64,000 nucleotides of DNA from Streptomyces sp. HB132 (GCF_016909575.1 NZ_JAFBGA010000016.1:62001-126000), one strand, 5' to 3'; counted from the first letter of the stretch, positions 9,426 to 17,766 are shown. Numbers and translations: made by a program. The notes: generated from the letters alone by a model not told the origin.

Positions 9426-9740
9426 CTCTCCCCCTGGAACGTCGTGGCCCGCGTCTGGCGGTCACTCCCTCCGGGCCCCGCCCCGGTGGCGTGGTGGCAA
9501 GCGTGTTGCCGCCACGGAGCTGACCTCCGGTGAGGAACACACTCAGACGTCCGGGGCGGGCGGTCAAGGTCGCCTGCCGAAAGGGGCTGCCGCCGACGGG
9601 TCGGCGTTCGTACGGTTCACCGGGGCGTGCCGCATGCCGTGACCCGTACAACGGCCCTGCCTGGGCCAAGACGGTCTGGGCGGAAGTGACGACAGCGGAG
9701 ACCTGGTGACAGGTCAGAAGCACCTACGGGTTCGTGACGC
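9426..9740. other. Intergenic region, nothing supported
   Basis: About 315 bases between the small membrane-protein gene and the terminator of the MerR gene. No coding frame with a plausible start and no palindromes beyond the terminator at 9741-9774. Confidence 0.4.
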
Positions 9741-9774
9741 TTCCGGGAGCCCCACGAGCGTGGGGCTCCCGGAA
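9741..9774 (-). terminator. Strong terminator after the TipA-like gene
   Basis: A perfect 15-bp inverted repeat (left arm TTCCGGGAGCCCCAC, 9741-9755) with a 4-nt GAGC loop, starting 8 nt beyond the minus-strand stop codon. Confidence 0.92.
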
Positions 9775-9781
9775 CCGCGTC

Positions 9782-10585
9782 CTACTGCCAGGTCGCGGTG
9801 TCCGGGTCGATGCCGTGAGCGCGTGCACCGGCGTCGACGATTCGGCGGAACCAGGTGGCGAGACCGGGACGGATACCGTCGTAGTGGGCGGCGAATGCCG
9901 GATCGGCCTCATACATACGGCCGAGACAGACCTGCATCTGCCTGGAGAGCGGAAAGTACGAGTCGAATACTTCGCGGTGCCTGTCGACGAGTTGATTCGC
10001 CTCCGGGCTGCCGGGTGCGACTCCGGCGTCCATCGCGTCCGCGAGAGCGCGGTCGAGGCCCGCGACGGCATCGGCGATGCTCTGCCACTCCTCCGGACCG
10101 CGGGAGGCCGAGCGTTCGGCGTACTGCAGCCATTGCGTCGTGTCTCCGTAGCGCTGACGTGCTCGGGCGGGCCAGTCCGGGTTCCACCGGGGGCCGAAGA
10201 TCGCGGTCTGCTGCTCGATGGTCAGCAGCAGGCCGTGCTCGTGGGCGTCGATCATCCGGCCGAGTCCGGTGTCGAGGTGCTGGAGGCGCTCGATGCGTTC
10301 AGCGACCTGGGTGCGCTGTGCGCGCAACGCACCGGGCACGTCCACGGCCGGGTCGTCCAGGACGGCCCGAATCCTGCCCAGGCCGAGACCGAGCTCGCGG
10401 TAGACGACGATGCGCTGCAGCCGTTCCAGATCACCAGCGGTGTAGAGCCGGTATCCGGCAGTCGTGCGCAGCGACGGACGCGCCAGGCCGATCTCGTCCC
10501 AGTGGTGCAGAGCGCGGACCGTCACACCCAGACGCGCCGAGACCTGGCCCACGGTCAGGCCGTCGGCGTCAGTGGTATCAGGCAT
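9782..10585 (-). CDS. MerR-family regulator with TipAS drug-binding domain
   Basis: 267 residues from ATG 10585 (another in-frame ATG is at 10594). The N-terminus is a MerR winged HTH (LTVGQVSARLGVTVRALHHWDEIGL...GYRLYTAGDL, split here as LTVGQVSARLG / VTVRALHHWDEIGL), followed by a dimerisation coil and, from about residue 115, a C-terminal TipAS-like antibiotic-recognition domain (IEQQTAIFGPRW ... LVDRHREVFDSYFPLS). TipA proteins sense thiopeptides and other drugs and switch transcription of their own promoter. The start overlaps the end of the upstream VOC gene by 8 nt (ATGCCTGA), so the two are translationally coupled. The ligand is unknown. Confidence 0.92.
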   Translation of the reverse strand: MPDTTDADGLTVGQVSARLGVTVRALHHWDEIGLARPSLRTTAGYRLYTAGDLERLQRIVVYRELGLGLGRIRAVLDDPAVDVPGALRAQRTQVAERIERLQHLDTGLGRMIDAHEHGLLLTIEQQTAIFGPRWNPDWPARARQRYGDTTQWLQYAERSASRGPEEWQSIADAVAGLDRALADAMDAGVAPGSPEANQLVDRHREVFDSYFPLSRQMQVCLGRMYEADPAFAAHYDGIRPGLATWFRRIVDAGARAHGIDPDTATWQ

Positions 10586-11114
10586 GCTCCCCATTGTCGT
10601 CGCGGACGACGGCCGGTGGAGTGATCCCCATGGCTTCAAGGTTCCGTGCCTCCTGACTGGCGGGGTCGAAGGGCTTGGCCGCGGTGAGGACGACCCGCGC
10701 GTTCTCGGGGGTGATCACCTCCACGTCGCGGGTGTTCCAGGGAGTGTCCCGTGGACCGTCGACCGAGTCCGGGCGCAAGGCACGACAGGCCTCGACAAGG
10801 GAGTCGACCTGGCTGAGCACGCACGAGAAACTGACGCTCATCGCCTGCGCCCGCTCCGGAACGCCCGCCGCCTGGACGAGAAGTACGTCCTGGAACGCCC
10901 ACCGGCGCAGATGCACGAGCCTGCCGGGCACGCTGAACAGGTCGAAGAACCCGAGGCCGCGAGTCCAGAAGTCCACCGATGCCTCCATATCGTTCGTGGG
11001 GATCGTCACGAACGCGGGCATGCCGTAGATGCCACGGAAAAGCTCCGGCGGAACCGCATCCGGGCCGGGAGCGGGCACGGGGCTTGTCTCGAACGCGTTG
11101 TAGTAGTCGCTCAT
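10578..11114 (-). CDS. VOC-superfamily (glyoxalase/bleomycin-resistance fold) protein
   Basis: 178 residues from ATG 11114. A leader of about 35 residues is followed by one VOC unit: GMPAFVTIPTNDMEASVDFW ... GLGFFDLF ... LVHLRRWAFQDVLLV and a second half ending DVEVITPENARVVLTAAKPFD. VOC proteins bind small molecules or metals and include drug-sequestering resistance proteins as well as enzymes. It is the first gene of a two-gene unit with the TipA-like regulator; the MerR-type promoter upstream leaves almost no 5' leader, so the mRNA may be leaderless. A drug-binding or resistance role is plausible from context only. Confidence 0.85.
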   Translation of the reverse strand: MSDYYNAFETSPVPAPGPDAVPPELFRGIYGMPAFVTIPTNDMEASVDFWTRGLGFFDLFSVPGRLVHLRRWAFQDVLLVQAAGVPERAQAMSVSFSCVLSQVDSLVEACRALRPDSVDGPRDTPWNTRDVEVITPENARVVLTAAKPFDPASQEARNLEAMGITPPAVVRDDNGEHA

Positions 11115-11129
11115 GCACCCAGCCTTCAG

Positions 11130-11151
11130 CCTCACGCGACTTGAGGGTCAA
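11130..11151 (-). promoter_or_regulatory. MerR-type operator/promoter of the VOC-merR unit
   Basis: On the minus strand a TTGACC -35 element (complement of 11146-11151) is followed by the inverted repeat CCTCAAGTCGCGTGAGG (11130-11146) in the spacer. A 19-bp spacer puts the weak -10 AAGGCT at 11121-11126. Long spacers with an operator between the boxes are the hallmark of MerR activation. The repeat also resembles SoxR boxes (CCTCAAG...CTTGAGG), and a soxR gene lies at 55.5 kb. Confidence 0.7.
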
Positions 11152-11202
11152 GCCGGCCCGTGAATCGCGTCCCCACTCGCTTCCCTCGGACCCCACAGGC
11201 CC

Positions 11203-11535
11203 TCACGGAGTCGGCGCGGACACCATCCGTACTGCCGCCACCAGGATCAGGACGCAGGGGATCAGACACCACCGTCGTCGTAGGTGCACCAGCGAGACGA
11301 ATGCCACCGTGACGGCGGCGGCCAGCAGTTCGGTTGCCACGCCGAGCCCCGCCAGGGCCCGTACCGTGCCGGTGACGTTCGAGTCCCACGGGCCCTCGGA
11401 CTCGGCGAGAAGGGCGTTCAGCAGGAAGAAGCCGCCGACAGCGTGCAGCACCAGAAGGAGAGCGACGCACAGAGCCGTGGCGATCGCCTTCGTCGTCGAC
11501 CTTCGAGCCGGCGGCTCGATCTCGTGCTCAGTCAC
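11203..11535 (-). CDS. Small integral membrane protein, unknown function
   Basis: 110 residues from GTG 11535 (MTEHEIEPPARRS). Three hydrophobic segments: about 17-40 (ATALCVALLLVLHAVGGFFL), 58-82 and 87-105 (CLIPCVLILVAAV), with a basic HLRRR turn. No signal peptide or catalytic motif. Monocistronic, opposite in sense to nothing nearby that would explain it. Reads as a typical streptomycete small membrane protein. Confidence 0.65.
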   Translation of the reverse strand: MTEHEIEPPARRSTTKAIATALCVALLLVLHAVGGFFLLNALLAESEGPWDSNVTGTVRALAGLGVATELLAAAVTVAFVSLVHLRRRWCLIPCVLILVAAVRMVSAPTP

Positions 11536-11767
11536 GCAGGGCCTGCCTCACCTCGTGTGCGGGGACACCGACTTCACGCCTGACCGGCGGAAACCGGGCG
11601 AGTGTACTCGGTACGACAACAGCTCGACGCTGCCCCGGGCGGGTCGGCCGTGCGTGCACAGTGGGGGACGGCACCGGTGGACAAGCGGTCGGGCGGCCCC
11701 GGTATGCTCCTCGACCCTCGTCACCCAGGTCGCTTCCCACTGTGACACCGCGCGGAAGGCGCTGGGG

Positions 11768-12982
11768 TCATGCCGCCAGGCGGGCGCCGCGGCGCCAGAT
11801 GGCGCGGGTGTTGAGGGTGTCGCCGATGTTGCTGATCGGGTCGCCGTCGACCAGCAGAAGGTCGGCGCGGAGCCCCTCGGCGATGCGGCCCCGGTCGCCG
11901 AGGCGGAAGCGGCGGGCTGTGGTCGCCGTGGCCGCGCGCAGGGCCCGTGCGGGCGTGAGGCCGGCCGCCACGAGGTACTGCAGTTCGTGATGCAGGCTCG
12001 CCCCGTGCGCCAGGCCCCCGAAGAACGTCTCGGGCATGGAGACGTCGGTGCCGGCCAGCACGTCGACGCCGGCCGCGTCCAGGGCGCGCACGGTGTCGTA
12101 CACGTCGTCGAGCTTGCCCTGGGGGTAGCGGTTGTAGCTGGACCGCAGGGTCCGGTCCCACTTGCTGTCGAGGCGTGCGGCGACCCGGGGGTCGTCGGCG
12201 AGTTCGCTGCCGGTCTTCCCCATCATCGAGGCATTGAGACTGATGCAGGGAATGACGAACATGCCCGCGTCCCTGACGAGGCTGATGATCTCGGCGGTGT
12301 GCGGCTGGTCCATGAACACGTGGGTGACGCCGTCGACACCGGCTTCGGCGGCCATCCTGGTGGCCTCCACGGTCAGCGCGTGGGCCACGGTGAGGGCGCC
12401 GTACTTCTTGGCTTCGGCCACACCGGCGGTCACGGTGGCCTGGTCGAGCGAGGGCAGCCCGGGGTGTCCCTCCACGCTGCCGTCGTCGATCATGAACTTG
12501 ATGAAGTCGGATCCCCGGGCGAGGAGCTGGGGCACGAACGCAGCCGCTTCCTCGGGAGTGGTGGAGAACGGCATCAGCGGCATCACCGGCGGGAGATCCC
12601 ACTTCGGCCGGAAGCCCTCGGGCATCAGCTCGCTCGGGTGACCACCGGGCGGTGTGATGGCAAAACCGGAAGAGCGCACGTCAGCCAGGGTGTCGTCGTC
12701 GGTGACGGATCCCCGGTTCTCCCGGGTGTTCATCCCCTGCATCTCCAGTTCGGTCGTCACCCCGAACCGCAGGGCGAGGGCCAGGGAGCCCGGAGCGGAG
12801 TGGACATGGGCGTCGATGAGTCCCGGCAGCAGTGTGGCGCCACCGCCGTCGACGATCTCGCTGTCCCGGGGAGCGTCGCCACCGACACGAGCGATCCTCC
12901 CGCCGTCGATGACCACGGTCTGCACGCCGACCGTCTTCTCCCCGTCGAAGACCTGCGCGTTGGTGATCGCGGTGAGCGCCAT
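11768..12982 (-). CDS. Metal-dependent amidohydrolase
   Basis: 404 residues, ATG 12982. Amidohydrolase-superfamily layout: an N-terminal beta sandwich (MALTAITNAQVFDGEKTV), the metal motif DAHVHS near residue 58, FIKFMIDD (possible carbamylated Lys), AHALT and THVF histidines, GTDVS aspartate, and the C-terminal phrase GRIAEGLRADLLLVDGDP common to imidazolonepropionase-, prolidase- and cytosine-deaminase-like members. It hydrolyses a cyclic or linear amide, probably in the cytoplasm; the substrate cannot be assigned. It is divergent from a MarR gene with a palindrome between, which suggests MarR control. Confidence 0.9.
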   Translation of the reverse strand: MALTAITNAQVFDGEKTVGVQTVVIDGGRIARVGGDAPRDSEIVDGGGATLLPGLIDAHVHSAPGSLALALRFGVTTELEMQGMNTRENRGSVTDDDTLADVRSSGFAITPPGGHPSELMPEGFRPKWDLPPVMPLMPFSTTPEEAAAFVPQLLARGSDFIKFMIDDGSVEGHPGLPSLDQATVTAGVAEAKKYGALTVAHALTVEATRMAAEAGVDGVTHVFMDQPHTAEIISLVRDAGMFVIPCISLNASMMGKTGSELADDPRVAARLDSKWDRTLRSSYNRYPQGKLDDVYDTVRALDAAGVDVLAGTDVSMPETFFGGLAHGASLHHELQYLVAAGLTPARALRAATATTARRFRLGDRGRIAEGLRADLLLVDGDPISNIGDTLNTRAIWRRGARLAA

Positions 12983-13017
12983 GGCGATCCGCCTCGTTTC
13001 CTCACTCGTCCGATTTT

Positions 13018-13037
13018 TACATACCTGATGCTATGTA
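13018..13037. promoter_or_regulatory. Candidate MarR operator
   Basis: TACATA (13018-13023) and TATGTA (13032-13037) form a perfect inverted repeat with an 8-nt spacer in the 103-nt gap between the divergent amidohydrolase and MarR genes. This AT-rich repeat stands out in a GC-rich genome and fits MarR dimer sites. Confidence 0.55.
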
Positions 13038-13085
13038 CTTATCCAGTGGTATGCAAATGTGTGGACCGGGCCTAGACTCGGTCGC

Positions 13086-13553
13086 ATGAGCAGCGCGTCT
13101 TTCTCCGAGCGGCATTCCGACGACCTGGCGCTGGACCAGATCGGACCGGCGCTGTCACGTCTGCGACGGCGCGCACCGGCATCGAACAAGGACCTCTCCC
13201 GCAACCTCGTGCTCAATGTGATCGCCGACGCGCCGGGCGAGATGACCGTCGGTGGCCTCGCTGCCGAGATGGGCGTCGCCCAGCCGGTGGCGAGCCGGAC
13301 CGTCGCCGCCTGTATGGGGGAAGGGCTGCTGCGCCGGGCGGCGTCCCAGTCCGACGGGCGCCGCACCGTGCTCGAACTCACCGAGTACGGCGAGGCGGAA
13401 CGCAACCGCTTCGCCGCTGAACAGCGAAAAGCGTTCCAGGAGATCACCGCTGCCTGGTCGCCGGAGGAGCGGATCCAGTTCGCGCGCCTCCTGGCTCGAT
13501 ACGGGACCGACGCCACCGCATGGTCCAGGAAACAGGCCGCGAGCCGCGACTGA
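13086..13553 (+). CDS. MarR-family transcriptional regulator
   Basis: 155 residues from ATG 13086; an upstream in-frame start at 13059 would overlap the likely promoter. Winged HTH: MTVGGLAAEMGVAQPVASRTV (recognition region) followed by the wing SQSDGRRTVLELTEYG, with dimerisation helices at both ends. Such repressors leave DNA when they bind small aromatic or oxidised ligands. Divergent from the amidohydrolase gene, so autorepression and control of that gene are likely. Confidence 0.9.
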   Translation: MSSASFSERHSDDLALDQIGPALSRLRRRAPASNKDLSRNLVLNVIADAPGEMTVGGLAAEMGVAQPVASRTVAACMGEGLLRRAASQSDGRRTVLELTEYGEAERNRFAAEQRKAFQEITAAWSPEERIQFARLLARYGTDATAWSRKQAASRD

Positions 13554-13700
13554 ACGAGTGACGACCCGATATCGAATCACGGCCAGGGGTCCGGGCGCCG
13601 ATCGCTCCGACGGGCGATCCACGGATCCGGACCGCCGGCGGATCGCGCCGGGATCGGCAGGTGCCGCGGCGCGCACCTGCGTTCCGGGGAGAACGTACGA

Positions 13701-14345
13701 GTGTCTGTCCGGCCGGATGTCCACCTGGAGACGCCTGTGGTGCTGAACGTGACGCCCGATTGCCGTGGTTCGTGGGAGGCGGCCGTGCTCCGGCTGCTCG
13801 GTGACCCCTACAACTTCGTGGCCGCCGGCCCCCGGCTCCACGAGGACTGGGCGCACGACGTCCTCGCCGTGCTGCGCCGCTCGGTCCCCGACCCCCGCGG
13901 GTGGGCCGGGCTGGACCGGGACCGTGACAACACGGCCCGCCACGAGGTGCCCGCCTACCCCTTCGAGCCGCCGGCCGCCTCGGAGTTCCCCGGATGCCTG
14001 CACCCTCTGGCGACGGAGGCGGCGGTCGCCGCGCTCGCCGTCATGGCCGAGGAGTGGCAGGCGGAGTTCGCCCCGGTCCGCTCCCGCCCGGACCGGGACG
14101 CCGTCCTGGCCGACGCGCGGACCCTGCTCGACCGGTACGGGCCCACCGCGGGCTACTGGACCAACGCCACTGCCGCCGCCTCGGACCCTGCCCCTGACTT
14201 CCTCGCCGCGGGCCTGCGGGGGACCGAATCCCGTCTCTTCCTCACGGGGGAGTACATCAACGGCCTCGACCTGTTCGACGACCTGGGGCTGATCGCGGTG
14301 AACGATGACGAGGTCGGCGTCTTCTGGTCGTTCGGGGCGTACTGA
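13701..14345 (+). CDS. Conserved-type hypothetical protein
   Basis: 214 residues from GTG 13701, with GGGGAG 9 nt upstream. Soluble, acidic and without a signal peptide or transmembrane helix. Phrases such as GDPYNFVAAGPRLHEDWAHDVL and DEVGVFWSFGAY do not match a family that can be named. It begins 147 nt after the MarR gene and ends before a bidirectional hairpin, so it is probably its own unit. Confidence 0.65.
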   Translation: MSVRPDVHLETPVVLNVTPDCRGSWEAAVLRLLGDPYNFVAAGPRLHEDWAHDVLAVLRRSVPDPRGWAGLDRDRDNTARHEVPAYPFEPPAASEFPGCLHPLATEAAVAALAVMAEEWQAEFAPVRSRPDRDAVLADARTLLDRYGPTAGYWTNATAAASDPAPDFLAAGLRGTESRLFLTGEYINGLDLFDDLGLIAVNDDEVGVFWSFGAY

Positions 14346-14462
14346 GCCGACCGGGCGGGCGGCGGAGCGCGGGTCGGCCCTCCGGCCCTCCGGCCGCCCG
14401 GTGGTTCGAAGCGCCGGGAGGTTCTTCCCGCATCGCCCGGGCGGGGGCCGCGGGGCCGTGTG

Positions 14463-14486
14463 CGCCAGGGGTCCCAGCCCCTGGCG
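14463..14486. terminator. Bidirectional terminator
   Basis: Perfect 9-bp stem CGCCAGGGG / CCCCTGGCG with a 6-nt loop between the convergent hypothetical and phospholipase genes. Confidence 0.85.
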
Positions 14487-14550
14487 TACACGCTGGGCTA
14501 CGGCGTGACCGTCATGCCCGAGGCCCGTCGGCCGACCCGGGGTGAGACGG

Positions 14551-15048
14551 TCAGGCGGCCTGGGGGAGCCCCTCGGGGGTCGTCTTGGCCGGTGCGACGC
14601 CGAAGATGTCCACGGCGTGGTAGTACGTCCATGCCGTGCTGTTGCACGAGGTCAGTTTGGCGCCGGTGTAGGCGGCGCACACGCGTTTGAGGTCCGAGTA
14701 GAACGCGGAGTCGATGCGGGACTTGTTCGCGGGGAACGTGCCGGCGGCCTTGTAGTTGCGGTAGCCGAAGTCGTGGCGGGCGCAGGCCGTCTGGAAGGGG
14801 AAGCCGAACGGGTTGTCGGGGGAGGTGCTGCAGTAGTCCGTCGACCAGTTGAAGCCGTAGGCGGACCAAGCGCCCTGGTTGTTGCGGGCGGAGTTCCACG
14901 CGTTGTAGCTGGAGGCGCTCGTCTGGGTCCAGGAGCTGAGGACCTGCGGCTTGTCCGAGGGGGCCGCCGAAGCGGAGACCGCAGGTACGAGGACGAGCGG
15001 GAGCGACATGGCAACCGCGGTGAGGGGGACGGCGAATCTACGACGCAT
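14551..15048 (-). CDS. Secreted prokaryotic phospholipase A2
   Basis: 165 residues from ATG 15048, with GGAGG 6 nt upstream. The signal peptide MRRRFAVPLTAVAMSL... ends at SASA about residue 28. The mature domain has the prokaryotic PLA2 signature CARHDFGYRN (catalytic His-Asp pair), the calcium-binding segment around STDYCSTSPDNPFGF, and four Cys (YCS, ACA, VCA, SCN) that can form two disulfides, as in the Streptomyces violaceoruber enzyme. Releases fatty acid from the sn-2 position of phospholipids, calcium dependent, extracellular. Confidence 0.93.
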   Translation of the reverse strand: MRRRFAVPLTAVAMSLPLVLVPAVSASAAPSDKPQVLSSWTQTSASSYNAWNSARNNQGAWSAYGFNWSTDYCSTSPDNPFGFPFQTACARHDFGYRNYKAAGTFPANKSRIDSAFYSDLKRVCAAYTGAKLTSCNSTAWTYYHAVDIFGVAPAKTTPEGLPQAA

Positions 15049-15315
15049 GAGCAACCTCCGTTGGATGAAAGGGGGTTGTGCTGGATGCACTCCTCGCGGG
15101 TCTCGCGAGGCTGCTCACAGAATGACGTCATGTACCTGCCATTACTAGCGTCTTCGCCGGTTGATCGTCAGCTGGTCGCCGTTCGGTCGCCCGGAGTTCG
15201 GCCGCGCCTCGGGTGGTGGGCGGCCGGAAGGTCTCACCCGGAGGGCCCCGTAGATGACCGTGGCGTGCCGGTCCGAGGTGCCGGTCGCACGGCGCGGGCC
15301 CCGTGCCGCCCCCGG

Positions 15316-15353
15316 GGAAAACCCGTGCGTGGTGGGCCGGGTGCCGTTAAAAT
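15316..15353 (+). promoter_or_regulatory. Putative WhiB7/WblC-type promoter of the macrolide glycosyltransferase
   Basis: A -10 element TAAAAT (15348-15353) lies 17 nt downstream of GTGCGT (15325-15330). A GAAAA tract (15317-15321) sits 3 nt before that -35 position. An A/T tract just upstream of -35 is the known feature of WhiB7-dependent antibiotic-response promoters. The predicted start of transcription falls at or one or two bases before the ATG at 15361. Confidence 0.5.
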
Positions 15354-15360
15354 CCTGCGC

Positions 15361-15387
15361 ATGAACTTCCTTCAGATCTACGGCTGA
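15361..15387 (+). CDS. Putative 8-residue leader peptide (leaderless mini-ORF)
   Basis: ATG...TGA encodes MNFLQIYG. The codon begins 8 nt after the -10 hexamer, so the transcript would be leaderless. It is followed within 5 nt by a hairpin and, 130 nt later, by a macrolide glycosyltransferase gene. This is the layout of ribosome-stalling leader peptides that control macrolide resistance. Too short to be supported by coding statistics. Confidence 0.45.
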   Translation: MNFLQIYG

Positions 15388-15391
15388 CACC

Positions 15392-15413
15392 GGACGGGGC
15401 GGCGTCCCCGTTC
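15392..15413 (+). terminator. Candidate attenuator hairpin in the resistance-gene leader
   Basis: GGACGGGG (15392-15399) pairs with CCCCGTTC (15406-15413), one G-T wobble, 6-nt loop, 4 nt after the mini-ORF stop. The following GC-rich stretch to about 15480 has additional repeats (GCGCACCCG ... CGGGTGGC) that could form an alternative structure. Consistent with transcription attenuation; not proven. Confidence 0.4.
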
Positions 15414-15517
15414 CCGTGCCGCGCACCCGTGCGCGCTCCCGGCAGGACGTGCCCCGGGTGGCGGCGCGCCGGTCCGGTGTGTCCTTCTCGCCGTATACCT
15501 GAATCGAGTGATCCTCC

Positions 15518-16692
15518 ATGTCCCGTCGCCGTGCCCACATCGCGATGATCGGCATCCCGATCGTCAGCCATGTCCTGCCGAGCCTCGAGATCCTGCGTGA
15601 GCTGGTGGCCCGCGGCCACCGGGTGACGTATGCCGACGACCCCGCCATGGCGGACCGGATCACGGCCACCGGTGCCGAGTTCGTCCCCTACCCATCCGTC
15701 CTGCCGTTCGCCGACAACGACTGGCCCTCCGAGCCGATCGCCGCGATGGACCTCTTCCTCGACGAGGCCGTCCAGGCACTGCCGCACCTGCGCGCCGCCT
15801 ACGACCAGGACAGGGCGGACCTCTACCTGTACGACATCGGCGCCTACGCGGCACGCGCCCTCGCGGAGTCGCAGGGCAGGCCGGTCCTTCAGCTCTCCCC
15901 GACCTTCGTGGCCTGGGACGGCTACGCCGAGGACGTGGCGGCGGCGCTGTGGAAGCTGCCCGGCGCCGACGTGTACCGGGCGAAGTTCGCGCGGTGGCTC
16001 GCCGTGTCCGGGGCGACCACCACGGACGTCGACGCCTTCTCCGGACGGCCGTCGAGGGCCCTGGCGACGATCCCGAGGGCCATGCAGCCGCACGCGGACC
16101 GGGTCGACAGCGACGCGGTGTCGTTCGTCGGCCCCTGCTTCGGCCCACGCGCGGGCCGGGACACCTGGACCCGGCCGGCCGGCGCGGAGAACGTGCTGCT
16201 GGTCTCCCTGGGCTCGGCGTACACCAAGCAGCCGGACTTCTACCGCCGGTGCCTGGACGCGTACGGCGACCTGGCGGGCTGGCACGTCGTGCTCCAGATC
16301 GGAAAATACACGGACCCGGACGCCTTGGGCGACATCCCGGGCAACGTCGAGGTGCACTCCTGGGTGCCCCAACTGGCGATCCTGGAGCAGGCCGACGCGT
16401 TCGTCACCCACGCGGGGATGGGCGGCAGCGGTGAAGGGCTGTACACCGGTGTCCCGATGATCGCCGTCCCGCAGGGCGCCGAGCAGTTCATGAACGCGGA
16501 CCGGCTGGTCGAGCTCGGCGTGCCCGCCGCATCGACACGGCGGACGCCACCGCCGTGGCGCTGCGCACCGCGCTCACCGAGCTCGTCACCGACCCCGAGG
16601 TCGCCCGGCGCTCGGCGCGGCTCCGTGCCGACGTCCGGGCGGCGGGCGGTACCGCCCGGGCCGCTGATCTCGTCGAGGAGATGCTGGGCTGA
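15518..16692 (+). pseudogene. Macrolide-inactivating glycosyltransferase, frameshifted near the C-terminus
   Basis: A GT1/MGT-family enzyme: N-terminal IGIPIVSHVLPSLEILREL, and a C-terminal nucleotide-sugar domain with VSLGSAYTKQPDFY, HSWVPQLAIL and FVTHAGMGG...EQFMNADRL. Such enzymes glycosylate the 2'-hydroxyl of macrolides and give resistance. After ELGV at 16522 the family match continues in another frame (RRIDTADATAVALRTAL ... to the stop at 16690-16692), so one base, probably a G at about 16523, is missing (1,175 nt instead of 1,176). As read, the last 55 residues are scrambled and the frame runs on to 17275 across the opposing gene. Real loss of function or a sequencing error. Confidence 0.85.
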
Positions 16693-16701
16693 CCGTCGGT
16701 C

Positions 16702-17766
16702 TCAGGCGAGGCTCGAGCCGTTCCCGGGGGAGGCTGCCGTGCCCCCGGGAGTGGCGGCCCGCCGTGTTCCGTCCCCTTCCCGGCGACGCATCGACAGCAG
16801 CAGGGTGAGCGCCGTGCCGACGACCGCCCAGGCGGAGAGCACCAGCAGGGGCCCGGTCACCGCGTTGCCCTTGAAGTACGCGATCGAGCGGGCCGTCCAG
16901 GTGCCCGCGCCGGGTGGCAGGGCGGGGCCGATGGCCCGCCAGAAGTCCGGCAGCATCGGCAGCGGGAAGGCGCCGCCCGCGCTCGGGTTGCCCGCGATCA
17001 CGATGATGAGGACGGCCAGGCCGATGCCGACGATGCCGGTGAGCGCCTCCAGGGCGAGTGTGATCATTCCGACCGAGAACACGACCAGGGCGCCCAGCCC
17101 GGCCAGCGCCCACACGCTGCCCGGGAGCGCGCCTAGGACCGGGCCGATGATGACCGCGCCGCCGATGCCGCCCGCGATCGAGTACAGCGCCATGGCCCCG
17201 GTGCGGATCACCGCGCGCTGCCGGTTGGCGGGCTTGGTACCCGCGCTGATCGCCAGGATCGAGGCGCAGAGGTAGCCGCCGACGCACCAGCCCACGACCA
17301 GGTAGAACGACGAGAGGCCGTCGAAGTCGTCCGGGGAGGCGGGGGCCACGTCCACGGCCCGTACCGTGCGCTGCCGGGGCCCCTCCGCTTCCTTGATGAT
17401 CTTTGTCAGCGAGGTGGCCAGCACGGTGCCGCCGCCGGAGGCGACGAGCACGGTGTCCGTCGACCCGGAGGGGCTGACGATCAGGGCGCCGTCGATGTCG
17501 CGGTTCTCGATCTGCCGGCGCGCCTCGGCCTCGTCGGAGACCGCGCGCGGGTCGAGCGGGCCGCCGGGCAGGTTCCCCAGCTGGGTGACGAGCTGCCCCG
17601 ACACCTGCTGCGGGGCGACGACCCCGAAGGGGACGTCCGTCGGGTCCGGCCTGTGCAGCGCGCCGACGTAGGAGGCGATGAACAGCAGCTGCAGTCCCAG
17701 TACGCCGATGACCAGCAGGGCGGCGCGTGCGGTGACGGCGTTCTTCACCTCGTCAGCGAAAGTCAT
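16702..17766 (-). CDS. ABC-2-like / DUF3533-type membrane protein
   Basis: 354 residues. One N-terminal helix (LLVIGVLGLQLLFIASYV, about 17-35) is followed by an extracytoplasmic domain of about 120 residues (VPFGVVAPQQVSGQL ... DIDGALIVSPSGSTDTVLVAS) and five or six C-terminal helices. This 1 + loop + 5/6 layout matches YhgE/Pip-like ABC-2 membrane proteins. No ATPase gene adjoins. It converges on the glycosyltransferase with only 9 nt between stops. Possible export role, substrate unknown. Confidence 0.75.
   Translation of the reverse strand: MTFADEVKNAVTARAALLVIGVLGLQLLFIASYVGALHRPDPTDVPFGVVAPQQVSGQLVTQLGNLPGGPLDPRAVSDEAEARRQIENRDIDGALIVSPSGSTDTVLVASGGGTVLATSLTKIIKEAEGPRQRTVRAVDVAPASPDDFDGLSSFYLVVGWCVGGYLCASILAISAGTKPANRQRAVIRTGAMALYSIAGGIGGAVIIGPVLGALPGSVWALAGLGALVVFSVGMITLALEALTGIVGIGLAVLIIVIAGNPSAGGAFPLPMLPDFWRAIGPALPPGAGTWTARSIAYFKGNAVTGPLLVLSAWAVVGTALTLLLSMRRREGDGTRRAATPGGTAASPGNGSSLA

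Noticed and set aside
15518..17275. A 585-residue open frame starting as the glycosyltransferase
   Set aside because: After 16522 it has no family similarity and runs antisense through the next gene; the true C-terminus is in another frame.
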